Shown here: positions 38,514-50,604 of the stretch, piece by piece
Position numbering within the stretch: the stretch's first letter is position 1
How the letters are laid out: each line of letters begins with the position of its first letter
From: Silene latifolia
Lineage: Eukaryota > Streptophyta > Magnoliopsida > Caryophyllales > Caryophyllaceae
DNA: 64,000 bases
Assembly (NCBI RefSeq): GCF_048544455.1
Contig: NC_133534.1
Span: forward strand, 223,352,292 to 223,416,291
Reading direction: 5' to 3'
Program-made: the position numbers and the translations under genes
Notes under the pieces: generated by a model
Told to the model about the DNA's origin: nothing
Databases searched by the model: none
The model's input: only the letters and a program-made list of their open reading frames with translations

Positions 38514-41500
38514 AGAAGCGATCCGGAAGGGGAGCCTCGGCAAGTATGTTGCGGAGGCCAAAAGAAGGATACGGCGGCTCAAATAAAAAGTCCGTCTTTG
38601 AACGGATAGGAGTGATCCATGTTGTCATCGGGGGCAACGAGAACGGTGGAGTACGCTCATGGGCACAAACGCGGCACGAGCGAACTATATCGGGCCATCA
38701 ACTTTGTGCCCAAAACAGCGATCCCCGCTTCCAACATCCCCGACATAACTATTGGGAAGAAGGACTACGAAGGAGTCATCGCCCGCACAAACGACCCACT
38801 AGTAGTCCACTTGGACATATCCAACCACCTGGTCAAGATGTGCACGATTGACACGGCGCCTACACGAACATCATGTTCAGGGAGTGCTTTCTCAACCTCG
38901 GTCTGAAGGTTGAGGACTTGAGACCCTGCACCAATCCGTTGTACAGTTTTTCCGGGGCCGGCCTGGTACCCCTTGGGTCAATCAGGCTGTCGGTGATGTT
39001 CGGCGAGGGGAATGTGGCTAAGAACGTCCTGTCTGAGTTCGTGGTCATTGACGGCTCGTCCGCCTACAACGTTCTCATAGGCCGAGTCACTCTGAGCGAG
39101 GCCGATGCAGTAATGTCCATCCGGGCCCTGACGCTGATGTATGTCTCGGACCGGGGGGAAGTGCATAAACTCGTCTCAAAGGACGAAAAAGACGAAGTAG
39201 TCAACGTCCAGATATCTGCTAGAGGGTGCAACATGCAATCCCTCAAAGTTGCGAAGAAGTCAGAGAAGGGGAAAAGCCTATCCTTACAACAGGAGGGCGA
39301 CCTCATGGATGCCACTGTCGGCATGGTCGAAGGAGCGGAGACCGAAGAAGTGGAAATTGACCCGGGGAGCACCGTGAATCGTCGGTGTCAACTGGAGCCA
39401 AAATTCAGGGCCGCTCTCCTAGACCTGCGAGGAAGAACAAAGACGTCTTCGCTTACTCGGCCGGCCGAGATGCCGGGGGTGAGCCGGGAGGTAATTGTTC
39501 ACAAGTGAACGTGCTCTCTACCGCTCGCCTGTCAAGCGAGAAGATGAGGAACTCCTCGGCCGAGAAAGATGAGGCCATCAAAGCCGAGGTAGATAAATTA
39601 CTAGCGGCGGGCTTTATCATGCCTTGTACTTATCCTGAGTGGTTAGCTAATGTTGTAATGGTGAAGAAATCATCGGGGGCGTGGAGGATGTGTGTAGATT
39701 TTACCAACCTTAATAAAGCGTGCCCCAAATATTGTTATCCTTGCCTCGAATAGATAGCTTAATCGACGCCACGGCAGGCTACACTATGCTGAGCCTGCTG
39801 GACGCCTTCTCAGGGTATCATCAGGTATTCATGGCCGAAGAAGACATGCCTAAATGCGCATTCATCACCGGTAACGGCACATACATATATAAAATGATGC
39901 CGTTCGGTTTGAAGAACGTCGGCGCGACTTACACAAGACTGGTGGACAAAGTGTTCCAAAATCAAAAAGGGCGAAACATTGAGGCTTACGTTGACGATGC
40001 TATTGTAAAAAGCAAGTCTAACAGCGAGCACTTAGCCGATTTACACGAGACATTTTGTTCACTAAGGAAATACAAGATGAAACTTAACCCAATGAAATGC
40101 AACTTCGGTGTCCGGTCAGGTAAGTTCCTCGGCGTGCTTGTCAGCGCCAGGGGAATTGATGCCAATCCAGAGAAAGTCCAAGCAATCCTGGACCCGCCGG
40201 AGCCGAGGAATCTAAAAGAGGTTATGATGTTGACCGGGAGAATGACGGCTCTGGCCCGTTTTATCTCTCGGTCAGCCGACAAGAGCACCCCATTCTTCAA
40301 AGTGTTGAAGGGAAATAAGGACTTCAGCTGGGGGGAGGAACAGAGCACGGCTTTCAAGCAACTGAAAGCTCATCTTCAAACTCTCCAAACCCTGTCCGGC
40401 CGATCTTTGGGAGACGCTATATCTATACATAGCGATTACCTCGGCCACGGTCGTCCGTGATCATCGAGAGAAGAAGACAAACAGCAACACCCAATCTACT
40501 TTGTCAGCCATACATTGTTGCCCGCCGAAAGAAATTACCCACTGATTGAAAAAGCAGCCTTTGCTGTCGTCGTCGCCGCAAGGAAACTGAAGCCTTACTT
40601 CGACGCACATCCCGTGACGGTCTTGACCGACCAACCATTGGAGAAAGCATTGGATAAATTTGAGCAATCCGGCAGGCTCATCAAATGGGCAGTAGAGCTA
40701 TCCGGCTTCGGCATTCAATACAAGCCGAGGCCCTCGATAAAGGGACAGGCACTTGCAGATTTCCTGGCTGAGTGCACATATTAAGAAGAGCAAAAACCCG
40801 GAGTATGGGAAGTATACACCGACGGGTCCTCCACGTCAAGCAGCTCAGGAGCCGGCATACTTATCATCAGCCCAAATGGGGACGAGTTTAAGTACGCCTT
40901 GAAATTTACCTTCTCGGCCTCAAACAACGAATCTGAATACGAGGCGGTGATAACTGGAGTCGAGCTAGCTAGAGCTGCCGGGGCGGAGCACATCATTTTG
41001 AAAACAGATTCACTTTTAGTGGCTAATCAAATTAGAGGAGAGTAAGAGACTCGAGACGACGGGATGGTAAGATACCTGGAAAGGGTAAAAGCTGACACTT
41101 CAAAATTAAAATCTTTCCAAATACAATGCATTCCCAGGTCTGAGAACAATCGAGTCGACGCTCTCTCAAAGCTTGCCAGTTCAACCATCAAGAATGTCAG
41201 TCGAACCGTGCTGGTGGACATCAGGAATGCCAAAAGCATTACTGAGACCGTCGGCATGGTGGGCGACATAGAGGCCGAGACGACGTGGATGACTCCGATA
41301 ATGAAGTACAAACTGATGAATGAATTACCGGAGGACCGCAGTCTCTCACAGAAGATAAAGAGGATCGCAGCAAGGTACTTGGTGTTTGAAGGAGAATTAT
41401 ACAAGAGGTCCGTGACAAGGCCACTCTTGAAATGTGTCGGCCCAGCCGACGCGGAGCTAATACTGATAGAAATTCACGAAGGCATCTGTGGTCATCACAT

Positions 41501-42517
41501 GGGGGCAAGAACACTAGCCCACAAAGCTCTCCGAGCCGGCTACTTCTGGCCCACCATGCTTGAGGATTCCAGAGCCAAAACCAAAAAGTGCAACAACTGT
41601 CAAATGCATGCTCCGGTGATACATGCACCTTCCCGAGACCTGCAGCCGGTACTTAGTCCCCTTCCTTTTGCACAGTGGGGGATGGATCTACTAGGGCCAT
41701 TTCCAACGGCATCCAGAGGAAGAAAGTACTTGATTGTCGCCGTTGACTACTTCACCAAATGGGTTGAAGCTGTAGCGGTACCTGCCAAGACCACGACGGC
41801 CGTAAGAAAGGTAATCTGGGAAAATGTCATAACTCGTTTTGGGTTACCCCAAGTCATGGTATTTGACCACGGCCGAGAGTTTTGGAGTGACACAATAATG
41901 AACTGGTTGGAAGAACTTGGTATCAAATTTGCATACTCCTCCGTCTGCCACCCACAGAGCAACGGACAGGCGGGAGGCGACCAATAAAATAATCCTCAAC
42001 GGTTTGAAGAAGACAGTTGAAGACCTAAAGGGAAGATGGGCCGATGAACTACCGGGGTCTGTGGTCCCTGCGAACCACGGAGAAAGAAGCAACGAAGTGG
42101 AGTCCCTTCCACTTAGTCTACGGGTCGAAGCGATCCCGCCAATTGAAGCAACGGTGCGATATTCGAACGGCCACCTTTAACCCGGTTGAAAATGAGGAAG
42201 GTTTAAGAACCTCCTAGACCTGGTCGAAGAAAGCCGAGATACAAAGACGCCTCAACTTGGCAGTATACCAAAACCAAATGAGAAGAGCCTACAACCGGAG
42301 AGTCCACAAGAGGGATTTAAAAGTAGGGGACCTAGTCCTAAGAAAGTCGGCCGCCACCAACAAAGGAAACATTAATGGTAAATTAACGGCCAACTGGGAG
42401 GGTCCCTACAAAGTGGTTGAAGAAATGAGGCCGGGTACATACCGGCTGACAGACATGGAGGGTGTGCCTTTAATGAGCCATTGGAACACTGACAATCTCA
42501 GGAAATACTTTGTATAG
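38504..42517 (+). pseudogene. Tat-type pol (PR-RT-RH-aRH-INT), broken
   Basis: Domains in order, spread over several frames. Protease lies around 38820-39130 (IDT active-site remnant, then VIDGSSAYNVLIGR). RT (39530-40330) has VVMVKKSSGAWRMCVDF, MPFGLKNVGATYTRL and YVDDAIVKS. RNase H (about 40340-40784) has RNYPLIEKAAFAVV and ends ALADFLAECTY. The archaeal-like RNase H (about 40800-41190) has VYTDGSSTSSSSGAGI, NNESEYEAV and NNRVDALSKLA. Integrase (about 41360-42517) has GHHMGARTLAHKA, WGMDLLGPFP and AVDYFTKWVE, then a C-terminal WEGPYKVVEEMRPG. Frameshifts and stops near 39750, 40460, 41045 and 41960-42250 inactivate it. Confidence 0.88.
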
Positions 42518-42561
42518 CGGCGGAGGTGTCCAAAACAATTGTTGGCACCCCGACGCGTGTT

Positions 42562-42566
42562 TATAT
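42562..42566. repeat. Left TSD of the young Copia element
   Basis: TATAT, repeated at 51678-51682. Confidence 0.85.
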
Positions 42567-43633
42567 TGTGGGTTAATATCCGTATACTACCCCTTAAATT
42601 GCAGGACTATAACGTAAAATTTACATGCAATTTATAGTCATAAAGCGATAAAACAATAGAAACGATAAGTGTATAGAAATCAACCTCGGGTCCTTTTAAT
42701 TGCGGCGTAAAGATCAGAAATCTAAGCAGATTCCCTCCTAATCGTTGCACCCAAGACTTGGTCCGAGATATGCCCTTGTGCTAGAACAGTGTTCTCCGAT
42801 TGCCTTGCAATATAGGGAGAACTGTTGTGAGTTTTGTCGAGATGTGAGATCTCAGTTTCTACAGAGAAGAATGCTCTTTCGAAACCCTAATTTTCTCTCA
42901 AAATGATGATTAGATTAAACTCAAGGAGAAGGCTCTCCTTTTGTTCTCCTAGTTCGGCCAAGCCGAGTCCATGGGGAGGAAATGGGCTTTTCCATTTCCT
43001 CTTCTATTTGACTCGTAGTCCGAACCCAAATGGCTAAATGTATATGACGCGGTCGATTATAAATGTTATCGGTTATCGGAAATTAAGGCATCGGCTAATA
43101 ATACGGGTTATTTGAATTATTAATTCGTGTCCGACAAAAACAGTATTGTATAATTATTTTAATATACATTTAATTAAATATAAATCACGTATATTTAATT
43201 TCACGAATTAACTGGTTAATTCGCCTTATTATGATATTTAATCCGTATTAAATATAATATCTCAACATCACGTATTTGACTAATTACTAGTCAAATAACT
43301 CGGACTAACTGGTTAGTCAATTTTTGCATCTACATGACAGTATTTTCATACCGTCACATCTCTCGAACGTATCCTATAGGTGTGACTTTTAGGGACGATT
43401 GATCACCGCCATCGTATGACAATAACGTCAAACTTATCTAGCAAGCCAACCGTTATTGATAAACGTGGATCAAGTGATAATAATACCAAAAGTATGCCCT
43501 TTGATCCTTTTAGAGGTTTACAAGTCCTTGCACTAACTGTTAAGGACACCAACCCCAACAAGCTCCCACTTGTCCGTACAAGTGTATGTGCAATGACGTT
43601 ATCCGCACTAACTGGAGGACACAAGCTCCAACA
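42567..43633 (-). repeat. 3' LTR of the young Copia element
   Basis: 1067 bp, plus-strand TGTGGGTTAATATCC..CTCCAACA. Confidence 0.95.
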
Positions 43634-44418
43634 AACTCCCACTTGTCCGAACAAGTGTAGGTGCGATAACCGATTCTCATATTCATTTAAAATCTCTCCC
43701 ACTCAATGTAAAACAATTTGCAGATCTGGATCCACAAAGGTCGTATTTTACAATCGATCTGTATCTAGAGTGGTTTCCCCGACTAGAGAGTAACTTAACT
43801 GATAAAACGAATCCGTATCCGAGCATGGCCATGCATTTCGATTCTGACTCCTCGAGTGGCCCGAGAAATATCGAGTACCGATAAAGGTGAATATTTCCTT
43901 CAACTCGACTCCTTCCGATCTAAGCACGGCATGAAATGACCCAGAAAAAATCTACTTGGTCCCCACATTACGGATGACCGTGAGAAAGAAACCAAAGTCA
44001 CCCAAAATCTGCCGTAGTCTCAAGAGACAGTCGATAGTCAAAGAATCGACTCTTAGGATCACCATGGAAGTCCTATCCACGACCGGGCAACGAATGTTAT
44101 AAAACATTTAGGACTCCACGTCGATGTCACAATTGTGTCCTACGAAATATCCGTATAAATCGCCTCGTGATTGGTCGGTCAACTGTTGACTTATGGCTCG
44201 TTGAACCCACCATCAACCAACGTCACGAGAATAATTGCGAGTTATCAGCTCATGTGGGCAATTAAGGACTAACAAGATATGATGTTTGTTCAGTTCACTT
44301 TGTGGTGTTCAAAATTGTCGTACAATTCCACATGAAAAACAAAATATATATATAAAATATCAAAACGATGATGTCGTATAGAGTACAAAGGAGAATGAAT
44401 CTGATCCATAAAAGAGTA
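43634..44418 (-). other. Copia 3' region between pol and LTR
   Basis: Contains the polypurine tract beside 43633 and no ORF. Confidence 0.6.
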
Positions 44419-47400
44419 CTACAACTCAGGAACACGTTTGATTCCCATGGAATTAACGTGCCCTTCATGCTTATCTTGTCGTAATGCTTTAGTGAGAGGA
44501 TGTGCTATGTTATCATCTGTAGCAATCTTTTCTATCACTACTATCTTTTGCTCCACGTAATCCCGGATTAGATGAGCTTTCCGTTGTACATGTCTAGACT
44601 TGTTGCTAGACTTTGGCTCCTTAGCTTGGAAGATGGCACCACTATTGTCGCAATAGATGGTGATCGGGTCATTCGAACTAGGCACTACAGATAGTCCATG
44701 TAAGAATTGACGCATCCATATCGCTTCCTTTGTTGCTTCAGACGCGGCATAGTACTCGGACTCGGTCGTAGAATCTCTGTAATGATTTGTTTCGAACTCT
44801 TCCGGTGATCTGCAGCGCCATTAAGAGTAAAAACGAATCGGTGAGATTTGAGTCATCTCGATCCGTTTGGAAGCTAGCATCTGCGAAACCGGTTGCGCAT
44901 AGCTTTTGAGAGCCTCCATAAGTCAATACCCAATCTTTAGTCCTCCGGAGGTACTTAAGAATGTTCTTGTGACCAACCAATGTGGTTCACCTGGTTCTTT
45001 GTTGGAATCGACTTGTCATACTCAATGCATATGCCACGTCCGGACGTGTGCATATCATGGCATACATGATTGATCCTATTGCCGAAGCATAAGGAATCCG
45101 TGTCATGCGCTCTTTCTCTTCCGGTGTGTCTCGGTGCACGAGACTTGCTCAAATGCACCCCTGGGGACATGGGAAGGAACCCCTTCTTGGAGTTAGTCAT
45201 GCTGAATCTCTCTAGGACTTTGTCTATGTAAGACTCCTGACTGAGAGATAACATCCGTCGTGATCTATCTCGATAGATACGGATGCCAAGAATTCTTTGT
45301 GCCTCTCCCAGATCTTTCATCTGGAAATGGTTCTTCAACCATACTTTCACCGAAGTTAAGAGAGGTATGTCATTCCCAATCAGGAGTATGTCGTCAACAT
45401 ACAATATTAGGAAGACAATCTTGCTCCCACTCGACTTGATATATAGACATGGTTCCTCGACCGATCGAGTAAATCCATTGTCTTTTATCACTTGGTCGAA
45501 GCGATGATTCCAACTCCTTGATGCTTGCTTAAGTCCATAAATGGAACGCTTAAGCTTGCACACTTTCTTAGGATGTACTGGATCGATGAAACCTTCGGGT
45601 TGTACCATGTACAACTCTTCCTCCAAAAAGCCGTTTAAGAAGGCGGTTTTCACATCCATTTGCCAAATTTCATAGTCATGAAAAGCGGCGATCGCTAAGA
45701 TAATCCGAATGGAACGCAGCATAACTACGGGTGCAAAAATCTCATCGTAGTGCAAACCTGGCACTTGGGTGAAACCTTTAGCAACTAGTCGTGCTTTGTA
45801 GATATCTTCTTTGACCTTCCACGAGAATGCTTTATCTTGTAAAGCCATTTGCATTGAAGGGGACGAACCTTAGCGAGTAAGTCAACAAGATCCCATACGT
45901 TGTTCTCATACATGGAGTCCATCTCGGATTGCATGGCCTCAAGCCATAGCTTTGAGTCGAACTGGTCATGGCACCTTTATATGTTGCGGGTTCACTACTC
46001 GTTAAGAGTAGAACGTCATCTATGTCATGTTCCTCGACCATACCGATGTATCTGTCCGGAGGAATAGAGACTCTTCCCGACCTCCTAGGTTCCTCAGGAA
46101 TATTCACCGCAGCCGGGATTGAAGGAATTGGTTCCTCCAATGGTTGCTCGGTATTTGGTTCTGGAATCTCCGACGGGTCGAAGGTTCTATCACTCTTTGC
46201 ATTCTCGAGAAATTCCTTCTCTAAGAATGTCGCACTAGCCGCAACAAAAACGCGTTGTTCGGTTGGCGAATAAAAGTAATGACCACGTGTTCCTTTAGGA
46301 TAACCTATAAAGTATGTCTTGACCGATCGCGGGCCGAGCTTATCTTCGTGTCTCCACTTGACATAAGCCTCGCAGCCCCAAACCCGTATAAAGGACAAGT
46401 TGGGGACCGTTCCCTTCCATAGTTCATATGGAGTCTTGTCAATGACTTTAGACGGACTTGGTTAAGTATTAGAGCGGTGACAAAGAGCATAACCCCATAA
46501 TGAATCGGGTAAAACCGTGTGACTCATCATGGATCGAACCATATCAAGTAGTGTTCGATTTCTCCGTTCGGATACACCGTTCAGGTGAGGTGTTCCGGTG
46601 GAGTCAAGCGTAGGGCAATCCCACAGTCCTTGGTGTTGATCAAACTCGTGAGAAAGATACTCGCCACCACGATCCGAACGCAGTGTTTTAATCTTTCTAC
46701 CTAATAGGTTATGTACCCTATTTTGGTATTCCTTGAATTTCTCAAAGGATTCACTTTTGTGCTTCATTAAATAGACATAGCCATATCTACTCAAATCGTC
46801 CGTGAAAGTGATGAAATACCTATAGCCTTCTCGTGCGGTGATTGACATAGGACCACATACATCCGTGTGTATGAGCCCTAATAGGTCAGCAACGCGCATT
46901 CCAACACCTTTGAAGGAAATCCGAGTCATTTTACCGATGAGACATGATTCACACGTGCCAAATGATTGAAAATCAAAGGCCGAGATAGCTCCATGTTTGA
47001 TGAGCTGTTTTACGCGTTTCTCATTAATGTGTCCCATACGGCAGTGCCATAGATACGTTTGATCTTTGTCACCAACCTTTAACTTTTTATTCATTACGTG
47101 TAATATTTCGAGGTCCGATCTAAAACATAAATTCCGTTCATGGAAAGCGCCTTGCCATAAATCATATTGTGTAATGAGAAAATGCAAGCATTGTTTTCTA
47201 TTACAAATGAAAAACCGAGTTTATCAAGCGCTTGAAATAATGTTTTTAGAAAGACTGGGTACATAATAGCAATCATATAATGATAACTCAAATCCGCTAG
47301 GAAGCTGGATCACATATGTCCCCTTGGAGATGGCAGCTACTCTTGCTCCATTCCCAACACGCAGGTCCACCTCACCCTTTACGAGGGGTTCGATGTTTCG

Positions 47401-48436
47401 GAGCCCCTGCACATGATTACACAGATGAGAACCACAACCAGTATCAAGTACCCAAGTTCCGTAACTTGCGTGGTTAATCTCAATCATATGAATAAAAGTA
47501 GAAGAGAGAGAAGACATACCAACAGGTTTAACACGACCTGCCTTTAAGTCCTCATGATAAACAGGACATGTGCGTCTCCAATGCCCAGTCTTGTGGCAAT
47601 GATGGCATTCCATGTTTTCACTCTTGCTCTTTGTCATGCCTGATGAGTTACTCGCCTCACCAGGACCACTCTTCCCTGAACCCGACTTCTTGAACTTCGC
47701 CTTACCTCTTTGTTAGGTTTGCCGGAGCTTTGCCCTTACCTTTCCCTTTGTTTGACACAACGAGGACATCTGTTTGAACTCCCCTTTGCACTTCATGTCC
47801 TTCTCGGTGTACGAGGAGGGAGTGCGATTCATGGGGAGTTTTCTTCAAATCATTCATATAGTAATTCGCTCGAAATTGCGAATAACCATCGTGGAGTGAA
47901 TGAAGAATACGGTCGATAACAATATTCTCGCTGATGTTACAATTAAAGGTCTCCAGTTTCTCGACATTCTCAATCATTTGAGAATGTGTGGGCTAACCGG
48001 TTGGCCCTTCGAGTCTCGCATCAAAGAAGCGAGTGGTATGCTCATAGGTCACGATTCTCGGTGCTTTCGAGAATTCCTTAGTGAGCGTGGTGAAAATCTT
48101 GTTTGCACCTTGGGCTATGAAGCGTTTATGCAAATTGGATTCCATTGCAAAAATGAGCACGTTTTTAATCGCACCCGCTTCCATGACGAAATCGTTATAA
48201 GTAGCGATCTCGTTAGCTCGGCCGTGGGAACTGGGTGTGGCGGCATGGGCTCAAGTAGATATTTGAGCTTTCCGTCAGCAGCGGCAGCATTCCGTAATCT
48301 TTGCCTCCCGGTCCGCGAAGTTGGATCCATCATTCTTCAGTCGAGTAGACTGATTCATTTGATTCATGAAGATCCTAAGCCAGGACTCACGGTCCAATGT
48401 GGCACTTGGCATTGGGTTATCACTTGAACCAGCCAT
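44419..48436 (-). pseudogene. Copia gag-pol, frameshifted
   Basis: ATG at 48436-48434 starts MAGSSDNPMPSATLDRESWL, a typical Copia gag N-terminus. Gag runs to about 47700. The CCHC knuckle CHHCHKTGHWRRTC is near 47607-47566 and protease WVLDTGCGSHLC near 47450. Integrase (about 47190-46460) has LIHTDVCGPM, YFITFTDDLSRYGYVYL and GVSERRNRTLLD. RT (about 45830-44960) has KTAFLNGFLEEELYM, IYGLKQASRSW and the catalytic YVDD near 45395. RNase H (to 44419) has IYCDNSGAI and KSRHVQRKAHLIRDYV. At least five frame breaks (near 48200, 47990, 47220, 46440, 45850 and 44970) conflict with the young LTRs. Confidence 0.9.
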
Positions 48437-49767
48437 TTGATGTTTAGCGATTTAAAACGTGATCTACACTTTGAAAAAGAAAGAAAAACAAAACGAAATA
48501 AGCAACTCATCGAGGTGATTTAAGTCTATTTTAAAATTCATTTTAAACATGTAGACTCTCGCACTTGCATAATTGATCTCCCTCAAGAATGATACAAGTG
48601 ATCCCAAGACTCAATTTCAGTAAATTGATAAGCCAACTGTTTAGCTAATTCTTCCGGAAGAACTCTTGGTCGATAGATTTCCGTAAATCCTATCTATAGT
48701 CCACCATGATCACAGGATCGTACGAGTGACCATAGTGTTGAGATAAAATAGGTCAATCGGTTCCAACTTACCCGACGTAGAAGGGGTCATAGTATGCCTA
48801 CCGACGAAGAAGGGACTCATTGGAGTTTGACCTATAAAGACCGTTCTCAATTTTTGTTTATACGAGGAAGATCCCATCAACTAAATTATAATTCATTTTT
48901 AAGTGAACGAATAACTAGCGTCTGTCGTGAATGAATTTATTTGGATGATGGCTTAAAACGTGTGACATGAGAATGTCAATGAAAACTAACTCGTGACCTC
49001 TATATGTGTCAGTTTTCATGCAATAAATTAGGTGGTTTGGTTTTTAGGCGGAATATGATGCATATTATCGTTGCGAAAAATAAATAAATGAATGCAAAAA
49101 CGTAAATAAAAATGTCCTAGTGTGGCCTATCCTAGTAAAAGAACATAATACAACTTTGGAATCCACCGTTGGACCCGAAAAGCTTGTCTTGATGTTCCAT
49201 CTTGATCCAAGTAGCGGGAGTGAGCATCCGGTCTCCATCTTTGGTCTTCTCAAAAATTACAATTAAAATTACAAATATAAACCTATTTACATTCTAATTA
49301 AAACTGTAATTACAAGTGAAAAATCCAAAACGGAGATACAAGATCTCAAAATACAACCAAGACCGTGTTCCATCATTACGGTAACACGTTCTACTAAGGC
49401 CACACTAAGTTACAATCGCTTGTAAAATTAAATACGTAATTAAAAGGCATTCACGGCATTCAACAAAACGATAAATAAAAAAGCATCAACTAAAACAAAT
49501 TCATTCGTGACATAATTCTGTAATTATGTTAAATTTATCCAAACCACCTTTTAATGATTAAAATTCGTGTGATAAAACCGCTTCTATCATTTAATTTTAA
49601 TCTATTATAATCCGTCATTTTAAAGACACTTTAAAACAACTATATGGTACGTGAGTGAACCGATTCACTATTAAGCGAGTGTACTATATCCGGATAAAGT
49701 ACATATTAAAGCCAAAGGAAAATTTAAATCAAAAGAAACAAATTTTCAAAGTGTAAAAAGCGAAATC

Positions 49768-50098
49768 CCTCGATCCGGGGACATAAGTGCTCGATCGAGG
49801 AACTACGGCTCGATCGATGAGCGAGTTGCAAGTCGATCGAGGGGTATGCTAATCGGGAGGTGCTCGATCGACTAAACTGGTGGTCGATCGAATACCTATA
49901 TCAGCAACACTACTCGATCGAGTACGAGGACAACTCGATCGAGCAGAGGGGTTTTGAAAACAGGTCGATCGAGTACAGCAAGGACTCGATCGAGCAAAAG
50001 GTTTTGAGACAGGGTCGATCGAGTACAACAGGGACTCGATCGATCAAAAACAAGACAAAAACAGCACTCGATCGAGTAGAAATACGCTCGATCGAATG
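49768..50098. repeat. CTCGATCGAG array in Copia leader
   Basis: About 13 copies of TCGATCG-centred words (mostly CTCGATCGAG) in 330 bp, partly in a duplicated unit of roughly 55 bp (GGTTTTGA..CAGG..TCGATCGAGTACA..GGACTCGATCGA). Confidence 0.9.
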
Positions 50099-50283
50099 CA
50101 AAAGTGGCTGAAAACCTCTGGAAAAACCAAAACCCTCGTGAAAACTGATTTTCGAGACAAAATCAATTGAAATTTCGATCAAAACGCATCAAAACAAATT
50201 TGATAATTGATAAAACATGACATATTGTTATAATCTCTGTATAAAACAACAATATGCATAAAACCAAATCGAGAAAGATGATA

Positions 50284-50442
50284 AAACCGTGTAATACATG
50301 ACACGGTTTCAACAAAACAAAACGAAAAAGATGAAATTGCCGTGTAATACATGACACGGTTTCAAGCAAATTCTGCCGTGTATACTGGGCACGGGTTTTT
50401 AAGCACAAAAACATCGAGAGCAACCGTGTAAACAAGACACGG
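50284..50442. repeat. Four CCGTGT..ACACGG hairpin units
   Basis: CCGTGTAATACATGACACGG at 50287-50306 and 50340-50359, a variant at 50376-50394, and another at 50424-50442. Each is a 6-bp (or longer with AAA/TTT flanks) stem with a loop of about 7-8 nt. Confidence 0.9.
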
Positions 50443-50590
50443 TTCCCAAAGCAACCATAAAAAAAACGCAGCAAATTTAAAAAAAAAATTCTGCCGAGTG
50501 AAAAATAGGCTGCCGAGACAAATTTTTAGCCAAAACAAAATCGTTTCAAGATCGTTTTATGAAAAACACATGAAAAATTTACGTGGCCTC

Positions 50591-50602
50591 GCTCTGATAC
50601 CA
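50591..50602 (-). other. Primer-binding site, initiator-Met tRNA type
   Basis: The minus strand reads TGGTATCAGAGC, two bases from the 5' LTR at 50605. Confidence 0.95.
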
Positions 50603-50604
50603 CT

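Larger units (their letters stand above)
36332..42566 (+). mobile_element. Ty3 retrotransposon, Tat-type, main part
   Basis: The 5' LTR is 36332-36925, followed by the primer site TGGCGCCGTCTGTGGGGAA at 36928. Then come gag, protease, RT, RNase H, a second archaeal-like RNase H and integrase. The dual RNase H is characteristic of the Tat lineage. At 42566 a Copia element interrupts it; sequence resumes at 51683. No 3' LTR is seen before another element starts at about 52110. Confidence 0.85.
48437..50590 (-). other. Long Copia 5' leader with repeat arrays
   Basis: 2.15 kb between primer site and gag with no ORF outside repeats. It holds the CTCGATCG array (49768-50098) and four CCGTGT/ACACGG hairpins (50284-50442). 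Confidence 0.75.

Noticed and set aside
47710-48427. Plus-strand ORFs over the Copia gag
   Set aside because: Antisense shadows of the minus-strand gag, which has recognisable motifs.
49860-50182. ORFs with repeated SIE or RSS words
   Set aside because: Encoded by the palindrome array; not conserved coding.
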